This document shows positions 25,444 through 33,463 of a stretch of 64,000 nt of DNA, in pieces (the first letter of the stretch is position 1; each line of letters starts with the position of its first letter). The DNA is from Sulfitobacter sp043557345 (GTDB taxonomy: Bacteria; Pseudomonadota; Alphaproteobacteria; Rhodobacterales; Rhodobacteraceae), in NCBI RefSeq assembly GCF_043557345.1, contig NZ_JBIFFV010000001.1, positions 620,001 to 684,000 on the forward strand, written 5' to 3'. The notes beneath the pieces are model-generated. The model searched no databases, was not told the DNA's origin, and saw nothing but the letters and a program-made list of their open reading frames with translations. The position numbers and the translations under genes were made by a program.

Positions 25444-26754
25444 CTAGCCCTTGGGGCGGTTGTCGAGAATGCGCACGGCTTTGCCCTCTGACCGGGCGAC
25501 GCCGCCCACGTCCATGACTTCGACCGTGACCGAAATGCCGACGGTCTGCTTGATCTGTGCCGAGAGCGCTTTGATCGCGGCGGCCCGGGCATCGGTGGTC
25601 ACGCTGGCGTCGGCGCATTCGCACAGCACGCGCATCTGATCCATCCGGTCGGGGCGCGAGAGTTCGATCTGGAAATGCGGGGCCAGCCCCGGCGTGGCCA
25701 TCAGCGCCTCTTCGATCTGGGTGGGGAAGACATTGACGCCGCGCAGGATGATCATGTCGTCGCTGCGCCCGGTCACCTTCTCCATCCGCCGCATGGACCG
25801 CGCGGTGCCTGCCAAGAGGCGGGTGAGGTCGCGGGTGCGGTAGCGGATGATCGGGAAGGCTTGTTTCGTGAGCGAGGTGAAGACCAACTCCCCCATTTCG
25901 CCATCCTCGACCGGGGCGCCAGTCTCGGGGTTGATGATCTCGGGGTAGAAGTGATCTTCCCAGATGTGCAGCCCGTCCTTGCTCTCTACGCATTCCATCG
26001 AGACACCCGGCCCCATGACTTCGCTGAGGCCGTAGATATCGACCGCATGCATGTCGAAAGCCTGCTCGATCTCCTGCCGCATGGCGTTGGTCCAGGGTTC
26101 GGCCCCGAAGATACCAACTTCGAGCGAGGATTGGCGCGGGTCGATGCCCTGTTTGGCAAACTCATCCAAGATCGACAGCGCGTAGGACGGGGTGACCGTT
26201 ATTCCCTTGGGGGCGAAATCTTCGATCAGGCGCACTTGGCGCGGGGTCATCCCGCCCGAGATCGGCACGGTCGACAGGCCAAGCGCATCAGCGCCGAGGT
26301 GGATGCCCAAGCCGCCGGTGAACAGCCCATAGCCATAGGCGTTGTGCAGCATGTCGCCCGGGCGCATCCCCGCCGCGCGCAGGGAGCGGGCGACGACGTG
26401 CCCCCAGTTCGCCAGATCGTCCTTGGTATAGCCCACCACGGTCGGCTGCCCGGTGGTGCCGGAGGACGCGTGAATGCGCGCCACCTGATCGCGCGGCACG
26501 GCGAACATGCCAAAGGGGTAATTGTCACGCAGGTCGGTCTTTACCGTGAAGGGAAAGCGCGAAAGATCGGAAAGCTGTTTCAGATCATCAGGATGGACGC
26601 CCGCATCGTCAAAGCTTTGCTTGTAGAAGGGCACGTTGTCATAGGCATGGCGCAGGGACCATTTCAAACGGTCCAATTGCAGGGCGCTGATCTCGTCCCG
26701 GCTGGCGATCTCAATCGGGTCGAGCGTATCCTTCGCGGGGGTCAGGTCTTTCAT
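25444..26754 (-). CDS. paaK: Phenylacetate-CoA ligase
   Basis: A 436-residue adenylate-forming enzyme that activates phenylacetate to phenylacetyl-CoA, the first step of aerobic phenylacetate breakdown. The P-loop-like motif is IHASSGTTGQPTVVGYT; others are YGLSEVMGPGVSMEC and the RSDDMIILRGVNVFPTQIEE block of PaaK. Length matches the family. Its ATG overlaps the paaI stop by four bases. The ring-oxygenase genes (paaABCDE) and beta-oxidation genes are not in this window, so the pathway is split or its core lies beyond. Confidence 0.95.
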   Translation of the reverse strand: MKDLTPAKDTLDPIEIASRDEISALQLDRLKWSLRHAYDNVPFYKQSFDDAGVHPDDLKQLSDLSRFPFTVKTDLRDNYPFGMFAVPRDQVARIHASSGTTGQPTVVGYTKDDLANWGHVVARSLRAAGMRPGDMLHNAYGYGLFTGGLGIHLGADALGLSTVPISGGMTPRQVRLIEDFAPKGITVTPSYALSILDEFAKQGIDPRQSSLEVGIFGAEPWTNAMRQEIEQAFDMHAVDIYGLSEVMGPGVSMECVESKDGLHIWEDHFYPEIINPETGAPVEDGEMGELVFTSLTKQAFPIIRYRTRDLTRLLAGTARSMRRMEKVTGRSDDMIILRGVNVFPTQIEEALMATPGLAPHFQIELSRPDRMDQMRVLCECADASVTTDARAAAIKALSAQIKQTVGISVTVEVMDVGGVARSEGKAVRILDNRPKG

Positions 26755-27191
26755 CAGGTCGGCTCCTCCTCGGTAAATAGCTGGCCCTTGATGCTGCGGG
26801 AGAGCCCGCGAAACAGGGCCACGACACGGTCATCCTCGCCCGTGACGGTCACATCATAGATGCCCGACCGACCGCTGCGCGACACTTCGCGGGCGGTGGC
26901 GGTCAGCCGCTCCTCCGGCTGGCCGGGGCTGAGATAGGTGATCTGGTTCTGCTGGGCGACAGTGGTCTGGTTGTAGCTGTTGCAAGCAAAAGCAAAGGCG
27001 CTGTCGGCCAGCGTGAAGATGAAACCGCCGTGACAAATCCCATGCCCGTTCAGCATCTCCGGGCGCACCGACATCGACAAAACCGCGCCGCCGGGGGTGA
27101 CCTCGTCGATCCTCATGCCCAATCCGGCCGAGGCGGAATCTCGGGCGAACATCACCTCGGCACATTTGCGGGCGCGGGCGTCTGGGGTCAT
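26754..27191 (-). CDS. paaI: Hydroxyphenylacetyl-CoA thioesterase PaaI
   Basis: A 145-residue hot-dog-fold thioesterase of the PaaI type, thought to rescue CoA from dead-end hydroxyphenylacetyl-CoA intermediates. The family's HGGFIFTLADSAFAFACNSY stretch carries the active-site Gly/Asp, and NGHGICHGG precedes it. I chose the ATG at 27191 (MTPDARARKCAEVMF), which gives family length; the open frame extends 67 codons upstream without similarity. An 18-base palindrome lies 35 bases upstream of this ATG and may be its operator. Confidence 0.93.
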   Translation of the reverse strand: MTPDARARKCAEVMFARDSASAGLGMRIDEVTPGGAVLSMSVRPEMLNGHGICHGGFIFTLADSAFAFACNSYNQTTVAQQNQITYLSPGQPEERLTATAREVSRSGRSGIYDVTVTGEDDRVVALFRGLSRSIKGQLFTEEEPT

Positions 27192-27225
27192 ACCATCATG
27201 CCTTTGTGTTTCATTTTTCAGATTG

Positions 27226-27243
27226 GTTGCACAATTCTGTAAC
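27226..27243. promoter_or_regulatory. 18-bp palindrome upstream of paaI-paaK (candidate operator)
   Basis: gttgcacaattctgtaac is symmetric at 14 of 18 positions, with half sites GTTGCA and TGTAAC. It lies between divergent paaI and the DUF2794 gene, 35 bases from the paaI start. Position and symmetry fit a dimeric repressor of the TetR or GntR type, as controls phenylacetate genes elsewhere. Function is inferred. Confidence 0.5.
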
Positions 27244-27321
27244 GCTTTCAAGAAATTTTGAGCGCTGCTTTCGGCCATCTCAGGGCTTGATTTGGCCCCC
27301 GTCAGGGTCAACTGTAAAGTC

Positions 27322-27669
27322 ATGAGCATAGAGCCCCCATCGCCGATCACGGCTTTCGAGCGCCCTGCCGAACAGGTCGCTTTCCACCGCACCGAACTGT
27401 CGCTGATCCTATCGCTCTACGGGCGTATGGTCGCCGCGGGGGAGTGGCGGGATTACGGGATTTCGCACCTCAAGGACGTGGCCGTCTTTTCCGTCTTTCG
27501 CCGCACGGCTGAGATACCGCTTTACCGGATCGAAAAGCGGCCCAAGCTGCGCAACCGGCAGGGGATGTATGCGGTGGTGGGCACCGGCGGGCAGGTGCTG
27601 CGCCGGGGCCATGACCTGAAGGCCGTGCTGCGCGTGTTGGAGCGCAAGCTGATCCGCGCGGTGGACTAA
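27322..27669 (+). CDS. DUF2794 domain protein
   Basis: A 115-residue conserved alphaproteobacterial protein of unknown function. Typical blocks are VAFHRTELSLILSLYGRMVAAGEWRDY, FSVFRRTAEIPLYRIEKRPKL and the glycine stretch YAVVGTGGQVLRRGHDL. No signal peptide or membrane helix. I start at MSIEPPSPIT. It is convergent with the NlpC/P60 gene, overlapping by four bases, and divergent from paaI. Confidence 0.88.
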   Translation: MSIEPPSPITAFERPAEQVAFHRTELSLILSLYGRMVAAGEWRDYGISHLKDVAVFSVFRRTAEIPLYRIEKRPKLRNRQGMYAVVGTGGQVLRRGHDLKAVLRVLERKLIRAVD

Positions 27670-28448
27670 AGGCCGGGGCGGCGATGTGTCGTCACCGGGC
27701 CGTCCCCGCCCGCTTCGATCCGGGCGACGGCCTCGGCGATGTTTTCATAGCTCACGGCCATAGCGTGGGCATTGGCGTGGATCATCGTCTCGCCATCCAC
27801 CACCATTGCCACATGGCCTTTCCAGAACAACAGATCATTGCGCTGATAGGCGCCGCTGACGAGGGTGCCCACGGTCTTTTCCTGCTGGTCGCTGTCACCG
27901 GGGCAGGGGATGCCGCAGGCCAGAAGCGCGGCCTGCATGAGGCCCGAACAATCGATCCCCCAACGGCTATTTCCGCCCCAGAGATAGGGCGTGCCGAGAA
28001 ACAGCGCAGCGATCTGCGCGGGGTCGGCCTCTCGCCGATCGAGGGGGGCAAGATGGCTCAGTGGGATGTGCCCCTGCGGGGTTTCGGCGAAACCTTTCGT
28101 CTCTGCCGTAACCGTGACGGGCGAGCCGTAGCTGAGGCTGAGCAGGTCCGGCGATTTCAGATCGGCGTCGCGATAGGCATGGGTGGCAGGCACGCAAACG
28201 CGATGGGTGGCCTTGCGCGCTGTGCCAAGGGTGCTTTGCAGAACATGGCCGCAATAGCCATCCTTCTCGGCCTGCACATAGGCCCAGCTTGACGCCTCAT
28301 GCAGCACGCGCACCTGCTCGCCAAATAGCAGCTGCCGGTCGCGCGGCCCCTCGGGGCGGCGGCAGAGGTCGGCCACCGGCACCGCCACCTGCGCGGGGCG
28401 GTTCTGGGTCGCCAGCGCCGGGTCCGGGGTAAGGCGCGGATCGCTCAT
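27666..28448 (-). CDS. NlpC/P60 family cysteine peptidase (C40)
   Basis: A 260-residue peptidase expected to cleave the gamma-D-Glu-mDAP bond of peptidoglycan peptides. Two SH3-like regions occupy about residues 20-135 (YAVVQAEKDGYCGHVL-like and SYGSPVTVTAETKGFAETP). The catalytic domain follows: C167 in GIDCSGLMQAALL, H212 in KGHVAMVVDGE and the third polar residue H224 in MIHANAH. No signal peptide is evident, so the protein may act on recycled muropeptides in the cytoplasm. Its start overlaps the stop of the M17 aminopeptidase gene by four bases, consistent with joint peptide turnover. Confidence 0.93.
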   Translation of the reverse strand: MSDPRLTPDPALATQNRPAQVAVPVADLCRRPEGPRDRQLLFGEQVRVLHEASSWAYVQAEKDGYCGHVLQSTLGTARKATHRVCVPATHAYRDADLKSPDLLSLSYGSPVTVTAETKGFAETPQGHIPLSHLAPLDRREADPAQIAALFLGTPYLWGGNSRWGIDCSGLMQAALLACGIPCPGDSDQQEKTVGTLVSGAYQRNDLLFWKGHVAMVVDGETMIHANAHAMAVSYENIAEAVARIEAGGDGPVTTHRRPGL

Positions 28449-29827
28449 GATTTCAGCAAGGCGGGCAGGGCGGCATAGATCGCGCGGGTGCCTTGGCCGG
28501 TGCCGCCTTTCGGGCGGGCGGGGGCGTCGGCGGGTTGCCAGCCGTAGATGTCGAAATGCGCGTATTTGCTGTCGGTCACAAAGCGGCGGAGGAAGAGCGC
28601 GGCGGTGATCGACCCGGCAAAGCCGCCCTTGGGCGCGTTGTCGAGGTCGGCGATGCCGGGCTCGATCAGCGCCTCGTAGGCGTCGTGGAAAGGCATCCGC
28701 CAGACCGGATCAGCAGACCCGGCAGCGGCGCTTTCCAAGGCCGAGACGAAGGCAGCGTCATCACTGTAATAGGGCGCAAGGTCCGGCCCCACGGCCACCC
28801 GCGCGGCCCCGGTCAGCGTGGCCATCGAGATGATTTGATCGGGTTTGTCCTCATCCGCCAGCGCCAGCGCATCGGCCAGCACCAAACGCCCTTCGGCATC
28901 GGTGTTGTTGATTTCAACCGTCAGCCCCTTGCGCGAAGTCAGGATGTCACCGGGCCGGAAGGCATTACCAGAGACGGAATTCTCCACCGCCGGGATCAGC
29001 ACGCGCAGCTGCACCTTCATGCCGGTGGCCATGATCATATGCGCCAGCCCCAGCACGGCGGCGGCCCCGCCCATGTCCTTTTTCATCAGCGCCATCGACG
29101 CGCCGGGCTTCAGGTTCAGCCCGCCGGTGTCGAAACAGACGCCCTTGCCCACCAGCGTCAGCTTTGGCCCCGCCTCGCCCCATGCCATGTCGATCAGGCG
29201 CGGCGCGCGGTCGGCGGCGCGGCCCACGGTGTGGATCATCGGCAGGTTGTTTTCCAGCAGCGCATCGCCGGTGGTCACCTCGATCTTCGCGCCATGTTGC
29301 TCGGCCAATTTGCGCGCGGCGGCTTCGAGGTCGGGCGGCCCCATGTCGGAGGCGGGGGTGTTGATCAGGTCGCGGGTCAGCATCTCGCCCGTGGCCAGTG
29401 CGGTGATCTGATTGGCGTCGACCCCCTCGGGCGCGACGAGACGGGCGGTCATCGGGGTCTGGTCGCGGTAGCGGTCGAAACGGTAGCCCGCCAGCAGCCA
29501 GCCGATCGCTTCTGTCGCCGCCTGATCGTCGGGCAGGCCGCTTGCGATCCGGTAGTCCCCGGCAGGGAGCTTGGCCGCAGCGGCGGCGAGGTGGAAGCGG
29601 CCCCGGCGGCGGGCGGCTTCGGACCCGTAGCCCGCGAGTGCCATCACCGGCACGCCCTTGGCCCCCGGCACCACAAGCGCTTGCCCAAGGCCGCCGGCAA
29701 AGCCGCTGGCCCTCACCCATGCCTGCACCGCGCCGGGCTGATCGACAAGCCAGCCTTCAAGCGCGGCCTCGCTCAAGACATGAAGCGGCAGGGCATTGGC
29801 GGAGGGGGCGGCGAATTCGGCGGACAT
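28445..29827 (-). CDS. Leucyl aminopeptidase family protein (M17)
   Basis: A 460-residue di-metal aminopeptidase of the M17 family (PepA/PepB-like). The signature NTDAEGRLVLADAL is present near residue 320, with VGKGVCFDTGGLNLKPG and MKKDMGGAAAVLG supplying other metal and active-site residues. The N-terminal macro-like domain is shorter than in E. coli PepA. Start at MSAEFAAPSAN; a TTG five codons earlier is less likely. It likely finishes degradation of peptides, including those from the neighbouring NlpC/P60 enzyme. Confidence 0.94.
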   Translation of the reverse strand: MSAEFAAPSANALPLHVLSEAALEGWLVDQPGAVQAWVRASGFAGGLGQALVVPGAKGVPVMALAGYGSEAARRRGRFHLAAAAAKLPAGDYRIASGLPDDQAATEAIGWLLAGYRFDRYRDQTPMTARLVAPEGVDANQITALATGEMLTRDLINTPASDMGPPDLEAAARKLAEQHGAKIEVTTGDALLENNLPMIHTVGRAADRAPRLIDMAWGEAGPKLTLVGKGVCFDTGGLNLKPGASMALMKKDMGGAAAVLGLAHMIMATGMKVQLRVLIPAVENSVSGNAFRPGDILTSRKGLTVEINNTDAEGRLVLADALALADEDKPDQIISMATLTGAARVAVGPDLAPYYSDDAAFVSALESAAAGSADPVWRMPFHDAYEALIEPGIADLDNAPKGGFAGSITAALFLRRFVTDSKYAHFDIYGWQPADAPARPKGGTGQGTRAIYAALPALLKS

Positions 29828-29890
29828 GACAAACCTTTGCAAATCTGGATTTGCGCGCAGCCTACCTTTTCCATCGCCACCCGCAAGCGA

Positions 29891-30268
29891 TCAGATCGTG
29901 ATCTCGGGCAAGTCCCATATCGCGGTCAAGGACCGTTCGCCGCTGCGGATCAGGCGCGACAGCGTGGCCGCCGTGGCGATGTCATCCCCGGCGTCGATAC
30001 AGACCACCACATCCGCCGCCACCCGGGCGACGAGCGCCATGCCGATTTGATCGGCGATGGCGATCAGACGGTGCACGCTTTTGCGCAGCCCGGCGCGGTC
30101 TTGGCCCTCATGTAACCTTTTGCAATGGGACAGGCGCAGGGCCAATTCCTCCATCGCGCGGCACAGGACATCTTCGGCCCCCACCTCACCCAGTTGTGTA
30201 TAGAGCAGCTCCAGCCGCTCTTGATCGACGCAGACCTGTTCGGTCGGGCGAATTTGCATAAGTTGCAT
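29891..30268 (-). CDS. Conserved hypothetical protein, HPt-like helical pattern
   Basis: A 125-residue protein I cannot name with certainty. The C-terminal half has the spacing of a histidine phosphotransfer (HPt) domain: SVH66-R-L-I-A-I-A-D-Q-I-G compares with H-x-L-K-G-x-A-x-x-x-G, then amphipathic helix VARVAADVVVCIDAGDD and a further helix LSRLIRSGERSLTAI. The canonical lysine/glycine after the histidine are replaced by isoleucine and alanine. No kinase or receiver gene adjoins. I favour ATG 30268, which has aagga at good spacing; ATG 30277 is an alternative. Divergent from carbonic anhydrase. Confidence 0.6.
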   Translation of the reverse strand: MQLMQIRPTEQVCVDQERLELLYTQLGEVGAEDVLCRAMEELALRLSHCKRLHEGQDRAGLRKSVHRLIAIADQIGMALVARVAADVVVCIDAGDDIATAATLSRLIRSGERSLTAIWDLPEITI

Positions 30269-30422
30269 TCCTGTCATCCTTCGATCGCCCCCACGGCCTT
30301 GGGGCAACATGGCGCATGAAGGTGTGCAAAGGGTTGCGATGATTGTGCCTTTTCTCTCGAATTCGTATGGCATTTGCGCTATCTGCGCTAAAACCGCATC
30401 ACGCATTAGGGGACGTTTACAC

Positions 30423-31073
30423 ATGGACAAGGCCAAGGCTCTGCCGTCGTATCTGTTGCAACGCTATCAGGGGTGGAAGGCGACCGGCTATGCCGAAAAC
30501 CAGTCGTGGTATCGCCGCCTTGCTTCCGAAGGACAGCATCCGCGCGCCATGGTGATTTCCTGCTGCGACAGCCGGGTGCATGTGACCTCGATCTTCGGGG
30601 CCGATCAGGGCGAGTTCTTTATTCACCGCAACATCGCCAACCTCGTGCCGCCCTACCAGCCCGACGGCAACCAGCACGGCACCTCGGCGGCGATCGAATA
30701 TGCGGTGACGGCGCTGAAGGTCGCGCATGTGATCGTGCTGGGCCATTCCAGCTGCGGCGGTGTGGCGGGCTGTGCCGCCATGTGCCGGGGCGAGGCGCCG
30801 GAACTTGAGAAGAAAGACAGTTTCGTGGGCCGCTGGATGGACATCCTGCGCCCGACCTTCGATTCCGTGTCCAGCATCAAGGACAAGCGCGAGCAGGAGC
30901 GTCAGCTCGAGAAGCTCGCCGTTGTCACCTCGCTGGAAAACCTGATGACCTTCCCATGGCTGAAAGAGGCGGTCGAGAAGGACGAGTTGTCCTTGCACGG
31001 TCTGTGGACCGACATCGGCGAGGGCGGGTTGGAGCATTACTTGCCCGAGTTGCGCGCGTTCGAGCCGGTCTGA
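30423..31073 (+). CDS. Beta-class carbonic anhydrase
   Basis: A 216-residue enzyme interconverting carbon dioxide and bicarbonate. Zinc ligands are C47 with D49 and R51 in the SCCDSRV motif, and H108 with C111 in GHSSCGGV. The rest matches the plant/bacterial beta class, with FIHRNIANLVPPY in the core. Start at MDKAKALPSY after a gacgtttacac stretch; the ribosome site (agggga) is a little distant. A strong hairpin follows the stop. Confidence 0.95.
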   Translation: MDKAKALPSYLLQRYQGWKATGYAENQSWYRRLASEGQHPRAMVISCCDSRVHVTSIFGADQGEFFIHRNIANLVPPYQPDGNQHGTSAAIEYAVTALKVAHVIVLGHSSCGGVAGCAAMCRGEAPELEKKDSFVGRWMDILRPTFDSVSSIKDKREQERQLEKLAVVTSLENLMTFPWLKEAVEKDELSLHGLWTDIGEGGLEHYLPELRAFEPV

Positions 31074-31096
31074 CCGTCGATAAGCCGTAGAACGAA

Positions 31097-31120
31097 AAAG
31101 GGGGCCGATTGGCCCCCTTT
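31097..31120. terminator. Bidirectional Rho-independent terminator
   Basis: Perfect 10-bp stem, arms 31097-31106 and 31111-31120 (aaagggggcc / ggccccctttT side), loop gatt, between convergent carbonic anhydrase and asd. On the minus strand the stem runs directly into ttttt; on the plus strand into ttt-cc-t-a-ttt, so it should serve both genes. Confidence 0.85.
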
Positions 31121-31145
31121 CCTATTTCTATGCTAAGGCTGAACC

Positions 31146-32168
31146 TCAGCCCTTTTTCAGCACTTCGCGGCCCAGCAGTTCGGCGATCTGCACGGCGTTC
31201 AGGGCGGCACCCTTGCGCAGGTTGTCGCTGACGCACCACAGGTTGATGCCGTTGTCGATGGTGCTGTCCTGACGGATGCGGCTGATGAAGGTGGCGAAAT
31301 CGCCGACGCATTCGACGGGCGTGACGTAGCCGCCGTCTTCGCGCTTGTCGATCACCATGATGCCGGGCGCTTCGCGCAGGATGTCGCGGGCTTCGGCCTC
31401 ATCAAGGTGGTCTTCGAATTCGATGTTGATCGATTCCGCATGGCCCACGAAAACCGGCACGCGCACGCAGGTCGCGGTGACCTTGATCGACGGATCGACG
31501 ATCTTCTTGGTCTCGGCGACCATCTTCCATTCTTCCTTGGTCGAACCGTCTTCGAGGAAGACGTCGATATGCGGAATCACGTTGAAGGCGATCTGCTTGG
31601 GGTAGACCTTGGCCTCGTAATTGTCGGTCGGGTTGTAGACCGATTTGGTCTGGTCCCAAAGTTCGTCGATCGCCTCTTTGCCCGAGCCGGAAACCGACTG
31701 GTAGGTGCTGACCACGACGCGCTTGATCTTGGCGCGGTCATGCAGCGGCTTCAGCGCCACGACCATCTGCGCGGTGGAGCAGTTGGGGTTGGCGATGATG
31801 TTCTTCTTGGAATAGCCGTGCACGTCTTCGGGGTTCACCTCCGGCACGATCAGCGGGACTTCGTTGTCGTAGCGGTAGAGCGACGAGTTATCGATCACCA
31901 CGCAGCCCGCTTTGGCCGCGGCGGGCGCGTATTTCTTGGTCGCTTCAGAGCCCACGGCGAAAAGCGCCATGTCCCAGCCGGTGAAATCGAAAGTGTCGAG
32001 GTCTTTGGTCTTGAGGGTCTTGTCCCCGAAGGTGATCTCGGTCCCGAGCGAACGGCGGCTGGCAAGGGCCACAATCTCGTCCACGGGGAACTGACGCTCC
32101 GCAAGGATGTTCAACATTTCACGGCCCACATTGCCTGTGGCACCGACGACGGCGACGCGATAACCCAT
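31146..32168 (-). CDS. asd: Aspartate-semialdehyde dehydrogenase
   Basis: A 340-residue enzyme reducing aspartyl phosphate to aspartate semialdehyde in the lysine/threonine/methionine pathway and for diaminopimelate. The NADP site is VAVVGATGNVGREML, the nucleophile cysteine is in IANPNCSTAQMVVAL, and the acid/base histidine lies in RVPVFVGHAESI. Length is standard. I start at MGYRVAVV; the open frame extends 30 codons further without similarity. Confidence 0.97.
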   Translation of the reverse strand: MGYRVAVVGATGNVGREMLNILAERQFPVDEIVALASRRSLGTEITFGDKTLKTKDLDTFDFTGWDMALFAVGSEATKKYAPAAAKAGCVVIDNSSLYRYDNEVPLIVPEVNPEDVHGYSKKNIIANPNCSTAQMVVALKPLHDRAKIKRVVVSTYQSVSGSGKEAIDELWDQTKSVYNPTDNYEAKVYPKQIAFNVIPHIDVFLEDGSTKEEWKMVAETKKIVDPSIKVTATCVRVPVFVGHAESINIEFEDHLDEAEARDILREAPGIMVIDKREDGGYVTPVECVGDFATFISRIRQDSTIDNGINLWCVSDNLRKGAALNAVQIAELLGREVLKKG

Positions 32169-32276
32169 TTGATTACTCCAGTCTGTCCAATTTAGTTTGA
32201 CGCCATTTAACGTGCCTGCGGGGCATTGGCTAGGGCCAGCCGCGTGAGGGCAGGGCAAGGCGGTGCCTTGCTGGGG

Positions 32277-32981
32277 TCAGAGAACCTTGATCACGTCCTT
32301 GTTGATCGCCAGCATATAGCCGCGCCGGGCAATGTTCTTGACCAGCAGTTCCGACACCAGTTGGTTGCCAAGCGTATCGCGCAGGCGTTTGATCCGCGTG
32401 GCACCCGCGGCCTCATCACAGTCGGCAGGGCTGCGGCCCGAGATCATGCCTTCGATCTCGGAACCCGAGAGCACGTCGTCATCCATCCGCGCCTCGGCAA
32501 GGACCGACATCGTCTCCATCGCAGCAGCCGTCAGCTTGAAGCCGAGGTTGTTGAGATAGACAGTATTCTCTTCCCGGCTGATCAGCAGGGAATTGACCTG
32601 AATGCCCGTCCGCTCGATCTGCGCCATGCGGCGGTTGAAGCCGATGAGCATGAACAAAAACACCATCGCTGCGACCAGCATGGCGCTGGCGAAGACCAAA
32701 AGCACCACGATCACGATGCGGTAGCTGGCCAAGGTCTCGGAAAAGGCGGTGCCGGACTGGGCGAGGATTTCCAGCAGCTTGATCTCGGCCTGGGTGGTCA
32801 GATCGTCATTTTCGACAAAGATCCGCTCAACCCGCGCGTTAAAGACGTTCGCATCCGGCAGCGCCCAAAGCAGGACAAGCGCCCCTACCAAAAGTACGGC
32901 GACCACGGCGGCGATGCCGCCGATCACGAAACGCCCGCCAAATCTGCGCATGTCAGAAGCGGAGGTAGAATGTTCCTGCAC
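32277..32981 (-). CDS. Membrane-anchored protein with C-terminal OmpR-type winged helix
   Basis: A 234-residue protein with two membrane helices at about residues 18-41 and 88-113, a roughly 45-residue periplasmic loop between them, and a cytoplasmic C-terminus. Residues 128-225 follow the trans_reg_C winged-helix pattern: ISREENTVYLNN, FKLTAAAMETMSVLAEA, DDVLSGSEIEGMI, ATRIKRLRDTLG and KNIARRGYML. It would thus be a one-component membrane regulator with the DNA-binding domain at the C-terminus, opposite to ToxR/CadC. The GTG at 32981 has aaggaaag upstream; the ATG at 32951 (224 residues) is the alternative. It overlaps the small secreted gene. Target and signal are unknown. Confidence 0.75.
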   Translation of the reverse strand: MQEHSTSASDMRRFGGRFVIGGIAAVVAVLLVGALVLLWALPDANVFNARVERIFVENDDLTTQAEIKLLEILAQSGTAFSETLASYRIVIVVLLVFASAMLVAAMVFLFMLIGFNRRMAQIERTGIQVNSLLISREENTVYLNNLGFKLTAAAMETMSVLAEARMDDDVLSGSEIEGMISGRSPADCDEAAGATRIKRLRDTLGNQLVSELLVKNIARRGYMLAINKDVIKVL

Positions 32982-33246
32982 TGTCTTTCCTTTGATCCAA
33001 GCCTTCGTCACCGAAAACAGACAGCACATTCAACAATGTCCAGCCCTCCGCTGCAAGACGCGGCGTGAGTTCGGTTTCGGCGGAGGCTGGCTCACAGGCC
33101 CCGGAGATCTGCGCCACCCCATAGTGAAGGCGCAGCGGATTGTCTTGCTTGGCCTTGTAATCGGCAAAGCATCCGGCCGTTGCCGCGGCGGGCAGGGCCA
33201 GAATGACCGCCAGCGCGGTCAGCACGGAGAGACATGGATTTTTCAT
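32953..33246 (-). CDS. Small exported hypothetical protein
   Basis: A 97-residue protein with a clear signal peptide (MKNPCLSVLTALAVILALPAAATAG, cleavage about residue 24). The mature part is about 73 residues, with two cysteines (C26 and C51) that could form a disulfide, and a helix-rich, Leu-rich centre. I do not recognise the family. It is immediately upstream of, and overlaps, the membrane winged-helix gene, so it is a candidate periplasmic partner or signal for that protein. Context, not similarity, is the only functional hint. Confidence 0.72.
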   Translation of the reverse strand: MKNPCLSVLTALAVILALPAAATAGCFADYKAKQDNPLRLHYGVAQISGACEPASAETELTPRLAAEGWTLLNVLSVFGDEGLDQRKDSAGTFYLRF

Positions 33247-33278
33247 ATGTTTTTAATGCGCTTTCGCCCGCTGATATT

Positions 33279-33333
33279 CAATAACCAAGGCGATTTAAGC
33301 GCCTTGTTATTGGATAACGCCCCCCTGTTATTG
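33279..33333. promoter_or_regulatory. Three GTTATTG repeats in a divergent promoter (candidate operator)
   Basis: CAATAAC at 33279-33285 faces GTTATTG at 33306-33312, and a third GTTATTG lies at 33327-33333. The first two arms extend with aaggcg (33287-33292) and cgcctt (33300-33305), making a 13-bp inverted repeat with one bulged base and a 7-base loop. It lies between the small exported gene and the gene at 33464, which are divergent. Such spacing suits cooperative regulator binding. Confidence 0.5.
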
Positions 33334-33463
33334 CCTGTCTTTGGTGCTCATCCCAATTTGGTGGCACCAACAGACACACGAACCGATACGCGGCCCCCGA
33401 GTTATGGCCGCAGAGGATCAAGGGCGCAGCGAAACGCGCCGATAACGAGAAGGGACCAGACCC

